8,450 nt of DNA, from contig DGTB01000010.1 of assembly GCA_002394185.1 (NCBI GenBank), positions 1-8,450 of the forward strand, read 5' to 3'. The notes under the pieces were generated by a model. It worked only from the letters and a program-made list of their open reading frames with translations. It searched no databases and had not been told where the DNA came from. The stretch's first letter is position 1. The number at the start of each line of letters is the position of its first letter. This document shows, piece after piece, positions 6,458 through 8,450 of the stretch. This DNA comes from Bacteroidales bacterium UBA4347. Lineage in GTDB: Bacteria; Bacteroidota; Bacteroidia; Bacteroidales; P3. The translations under genes were made by a program, and so were the position numbers.

Positions 6458-7465
6458 TTAATGAATGACTTTAAAGATAAGTTCTTTCAGCAGTTCGCCG
6501 TCGGTGACGTTGCCGCTGTTGCGCACCCCCTTGGAGCGGAGGTCGGTCTCGTAGAGGTAGCCGATGCATGTGGCCAGCTTTCCCAGCTTGTAGTTGCTTG
6601 CCGCCACCGCATAGTCCTGCACAAAACTCGGTGCGCACCCCAGCACTTTTGCAGCGTCGCTCTTGTTCTCCACCTGGTGGTATAACATCACCTTCAGGAA
6701 GTAGCCGTAGAGAATCGGCAGCACCAGTTGTATGGGGTTCTTCTTCGGATTGGCGGCGAAGTAGTTCACAATGCGGTTGCACATCACGGGGTCCCGCCGG
6801 CCGATAGCTCTCTGCAGCTCAAAGACGTTGTATTCCTTGCTGATGCCTATCTGCTTCTCCACCAGTTCCTCCGTGATGGCGCTTCCTGGCTGCAGCAGGG
6901 GGTAGAGCTTGCGCAGTTCGTTCACTATCTTGCCCAGGTCCGACCCCACGCTCTCCGTAATCAGGTAGGCCGCCTTGTCCGTAATCGTGAAGCCGTTGCT
7001 CCCCACCTCGTTCTTTATCCATGACGGCACCTGGCTCTCCCACACCTTCGGTGTCTCGTACACACAGCCTTTGGCGGCAATTGCCTTGTAGGCCGCCGTG
7101 CGTTTGTCCAGCTTCTTGTGGCGGTAGCAGAAAACGATCACCCCCTTCTCCGACGGATGCTCCAAGTAGGCCGCCAACTGCTCCCACTGCCGTGTCTCTA
7201 TGTCCTGCGCCTCCTTCACCAGCACCAGGTGCACGTCCGACATCATCGGGTAGCGTTTCGCGTCGCTCACCACAGCCCCCATCGTCGTGTCACGGCCATA
7301 GACCACCGTCTCGTCGAAATCGCGCATGGCAGCGTCGATCACATGGTTCTCGAAATAGTCCGACACCACGTCAATATAATAGTTCTCCTCGCCCGTGAGG
7401 AGATAAACGGGCTTGAATTTTCCCGCCTTCAATTCGTCAATCAGTTGTTTCTCAGTCACTGCCAT
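6458..7465 (-). CDS. holA: DNA polymerase III subunit delta
   Basis: 335 residues, close to the 340 or so usual for the delta clamp-loader subunit. Seen: the degenerate AAA+ N-terminus FKPVYLLTGEENYYIDVV (17-34), which keeps the family pattern of a P-loop-like loop without a working Walker A; RYPMMSDVHLVLVKEAQ (71-87); DKRTAAYKAI (120-129); SDLGKIVNELRKL (175-187); EYNVFELQRAIGRRD (211-225), marking entry to the C-terminal collar domain; and the late DLRSKG motif (308-313). Delta binds the sliding clamp and opens it as part of the clamp-loader complex with gamma/tau and delta-prime. It starts at an ATG 27 bases from a strong -7 box and diverges from the membrane protein gene. The downstream gap to the TonB receptor is taken up by the repeat element. 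Confidence 0.96.
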   Translation of the reverse strand: MAVTEKQLIDELKAGKFKPVYLLTGEENYYIDVVSDYFENHVIDAAMRDFDETVVYGRDTTMGAVVSDAKRYPMMSDVHLVLVKEAQDIETRQWEQLAAYLEHPSEKGVIVFCYRHKKLDKRTAAYKAIAAKGCVYETPKVWESQVPSWIKNEVGSNGFTITDKAAYLITESVGSDLGKIVNELRKLYPLLQPGSAITEELVEKQIGISKEYNVFELQRAIGRRDPVMCNRIVNYFAANPKKNPIQLVLPILYGYFLKVMLYHQVENKSDAAKVLGCAPSFVQDYAVAASNYKLGKLATCIGYLYETDLRSKGVRNSGNVTDGELLKELIFKVIH

Positions 7466-7491
7466 GATTTCTCGCGTGTAATTTAAAATGT

Positions 7492-7499
7492 CAAAGATA
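7492..7499 (-). promoter_or_regulatory. Bacteroidetes -7 promoter element for holA
   Basis: On the minus strand this reads TATCTTTG, an exact TAnnTTTG match, 26 bases upstream of the holA ATG. That leaves a very short leader. The -33 position (about 7519-7525) is T-rich on the minus strand but lacks a clear TTTG. Confidence 0.6.
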
Positions 7500-7556
7500 C
7501 GAAAAAAACTTTATCCCGTAAAAAAATTATTTTTTCTTGCCCCCATCCCTCCCGTT

Positions 7557-7590
7557 TTTGAACACCAATCCAGAATTTTGTGTATCTTTG
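7557..7590 (+). promoter_or_regulatory. Bacteroidetes promoter for the polytopic membrane protein gene
   Basis: A TTTG -33 box (7557-7560) and an exact TATCTTTG -7 box (7583-7590) are separated by 22 bases, slightly longer than the usual spacing of about 19-21. The predicted start of transcription is near 7597, giving a leader of about 60 A/T-rich bases with no Shine-Dalgarno motif before the ATG at 7657. It is back-to-back with the holA promoter. Confidence 0.65.
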
Positions 7591-7656
7591 CAGCATCATC
7601 CCTATCCTTGGCTGAAATATAAAATATTGTAAAATAACAAATTAATATCAAAATTT

Positions 7657-8343
7657 ATGAATGCAAAAGCCTATAAGTCCGCCACCTCCAAAATCTTCTG
7701 GGGCGTCATCGGCAACACCATTTTCGGCATTTTCGGCATCGTTTTCCGCATCATGGCCCTCGTCGCCATCGTTGCCGCCGCCGCTGGCGAATCCTCGCCC
7801 TGGTATATCTTCCTCATCGTAGCCTTCATGGAGCTCTTCGGCATCATCATACTCGTCGGCTTCGGCCAGCTCATCAAGCTCTTCTCCGGCACCACCCGGC
7901 AGGCCCTCAAGCGTGTCCGCATCGGCATCATCCTCGAAATGATTGCCGACCTCTGCCTCGTCATCCCCATCCTCGGCCCCATGGTTGCCACCGTCATCTC
8001 CATCATCTGGGCCATCATCTACATCGGTGCCTTCGGCACCCTCAGCCGTGCCTCCGACTTCCCCGGCCGCGACGGCGCCAATTTCCTCCGCCTCTCCATG
8101 ATTCTCGCCCTCGTTGCCTTCTGCATCCAGTTCATCCCCTTCCTCGGCGTCATCGGCAGCATCCTCGAAATCGTCATCTCCATCCTCATCCTCGTGGGCT
8201 GGTGGAAGCTCAAGAGCGCCCCTGTCTCCTCCTTTGAAACCTCCTCTTCCCGCTCCTCCTTCGACGACGACTTCCTGCCCTCCTCCTCGTCCTATTCCTC
8301 CTCCTCCTCCTCCTCCGGTGGCTACCACAGCGACGACTTCTGA
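7657..8343 (+). CDS. Hypothetical polytopic membrane protein with poly-serine C-terminal tail
   Basis: 228 residues; I do not recognise a family. Hydrophobic segments lie at about 14-43, 49-75, 87-104, 105-127, 143-163 and 165-183, so five or six membrane spans are likely, with basic loops after several of them (RQALKRVR at 81-88, WWKLK at 182-186). The tail from about 189 is hydrophilic and low in complexity: serine runs (S214-S220 are consecutive) alternating with acidic patches (DDD at 203-205, DD at 226-227), ending SDDF. No signal peptide, catalytic motif or lipobox is apparent. It starts at an ATG downstream of a good promoter and diverges from holA. Codons end strongly in C (ATC, GTC, CTC, TCC), as in the neighbouring genes, so there is no sign of recent transfer. 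The long antisense frame across it is a product of that bias. The tail may be a flexible cytoplasmic or surface linker; the role is unknown. Confidence 0.82.
   Translation: MNAKAYKSATSKIFWGVIGNTIFGIFGIVFRIMALVAIVAAAAGESSPWYIFLIVAFMELFGIIILVGFGQLIKLFSGTTRQALKRVRIGIILEMIADLCLVIPILGPMVATVISIIWAIIYIGAFGTLSRASDFPGRDGANFLRLSMILALVAFCIQFIPFLGVIGSILEIVISILILVGWWKLKSAPVSSFETSSSRSSFDDDFLPSSSSYSSSSSSSGGYHSDDF
8296..8316 (+). repeat. Seven in-frame TCC trinucleotide repeats
   Basis: Seven uninterrupted TCC units encode serines 214-220 of the membrane protein, set in a wider imperfect TCC-rich stretch from about 8226. Slippage would add or remove whole serines without shifting the frame, so the tail length may vary between strains. 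Confidence 0.85.
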
Positions 8344-8400
8344 TCGTCCCCTTCCATCCCCACCAAACCCCTACCCGAGACGTCCCCAATACGGCATATC

Positions 8401-8450
8401 TTATATTGTTTTTATATTGTTCTCATATTGTTCTTATATTGTTCCTATAT
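8401..8450 (+). repeat. 11-base tandem repeat TTATATTGTTC, running off the window
   Basis: Four full units in exact 11-base register: TTATATTGTTT (8401), TTATATTGTTC (8412), TCATATTGTTC (8423), TTATATTGTTC (8434), then CTATAT before the edge. It is preceded, right after the membrane protein stop, by about 45 C-rich bases (8344-8388) and by ATACGGCATAT (8389-8399), which matches the ATACGGTATAT unit of the first array at 10 of 11 positions. No terminator hairpin is seen between the stop codon and the array. Its full length cannot be judged. Confidence 0.85.

Noticed and set aside
7648..8328. A 226-codon minus-strand acidic, glycine-rich open frame over the membrane protein
   Set aside because: It mirrors the C-ending codons and TCC repeats of the plus-strand gene. 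The plus-strand frame has membrane spans, a promoter and a sensible start.

Overview
The window looks like chromosomal DNA of a Bacteroidales bacterium (Prevotella/Bacteroides/Muribaculaceae-like). Three things suggest this: promoters carry the Bacteroidetes -7 box TAnnTTTG, start codons follow A/T-rich leaders without Shine-Dalgarno motifs, and the gene set includes a TonB-dependent receptor with an N-terminal carboxypeptidase-regulatory-like domain. Coding DNA is GC-rich and C-rich on the sense strand. The intergenic gaps are AT-rich or made of repeats. The genus cannot be fixed from the sequence alone.

Layout. (i) 1-1747, minus: a membrane sensor phosphatase (dCache sensor plus PP2C/SpoIIE catalytic domain), cut by the left edge just after its final D-D-L-T-type motif begins. 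(ii) 1748-2136: a 389-base gap holding the phosphatase promoter, a 37-base palindrome and a graded array of degenerate 11-base repeats. (iii) 2137-6160, minus: three overlapping genes read in the order TonB-dependent receptor, HisM-type amino-acid ABC permease, ABC ATPase. The ATPase has an unusual C-terminal extension that resembles a degenerate RsbW-like (GHKL) domain. (iv) 6161-6457: almost entirely a roughly 274-base element with about 60-base imperfect inverted ends, carrying the 3' remnant of a GxxExxY-family gene. (v) 6458-7465, minus: holA, the DNA polymerase III delta subunit. (vi) 7466-7656: a divergent promoter region. (vii) 7657-8343, plus: an unrecognised polytopic membrane protein with a poly-serine tail. 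(viii) 8344-8450: a C-rich stretch running into a second 11-base tandem array that reaches the window edge.

How it may fit together. The receptor, permease and ATPase are translationally interlocked (28-base and 4-base overlaps), so they probably form one outer-to-inner membrane uptake route. No periplasmic binding protein is visible. The next gene downstream is a SpoIIE-type phosphatase, the class that works with RsbW-like kinases and STAS antagonists, and the ABC ATPase ends in something RsbW-like. That pairing is the most unusual protein-level lead. The most unusual DNA-level lead is the two 11-base arrays, which lie 3' of unrelated genes and share a C-rich to AT-rich order relative to transcription.
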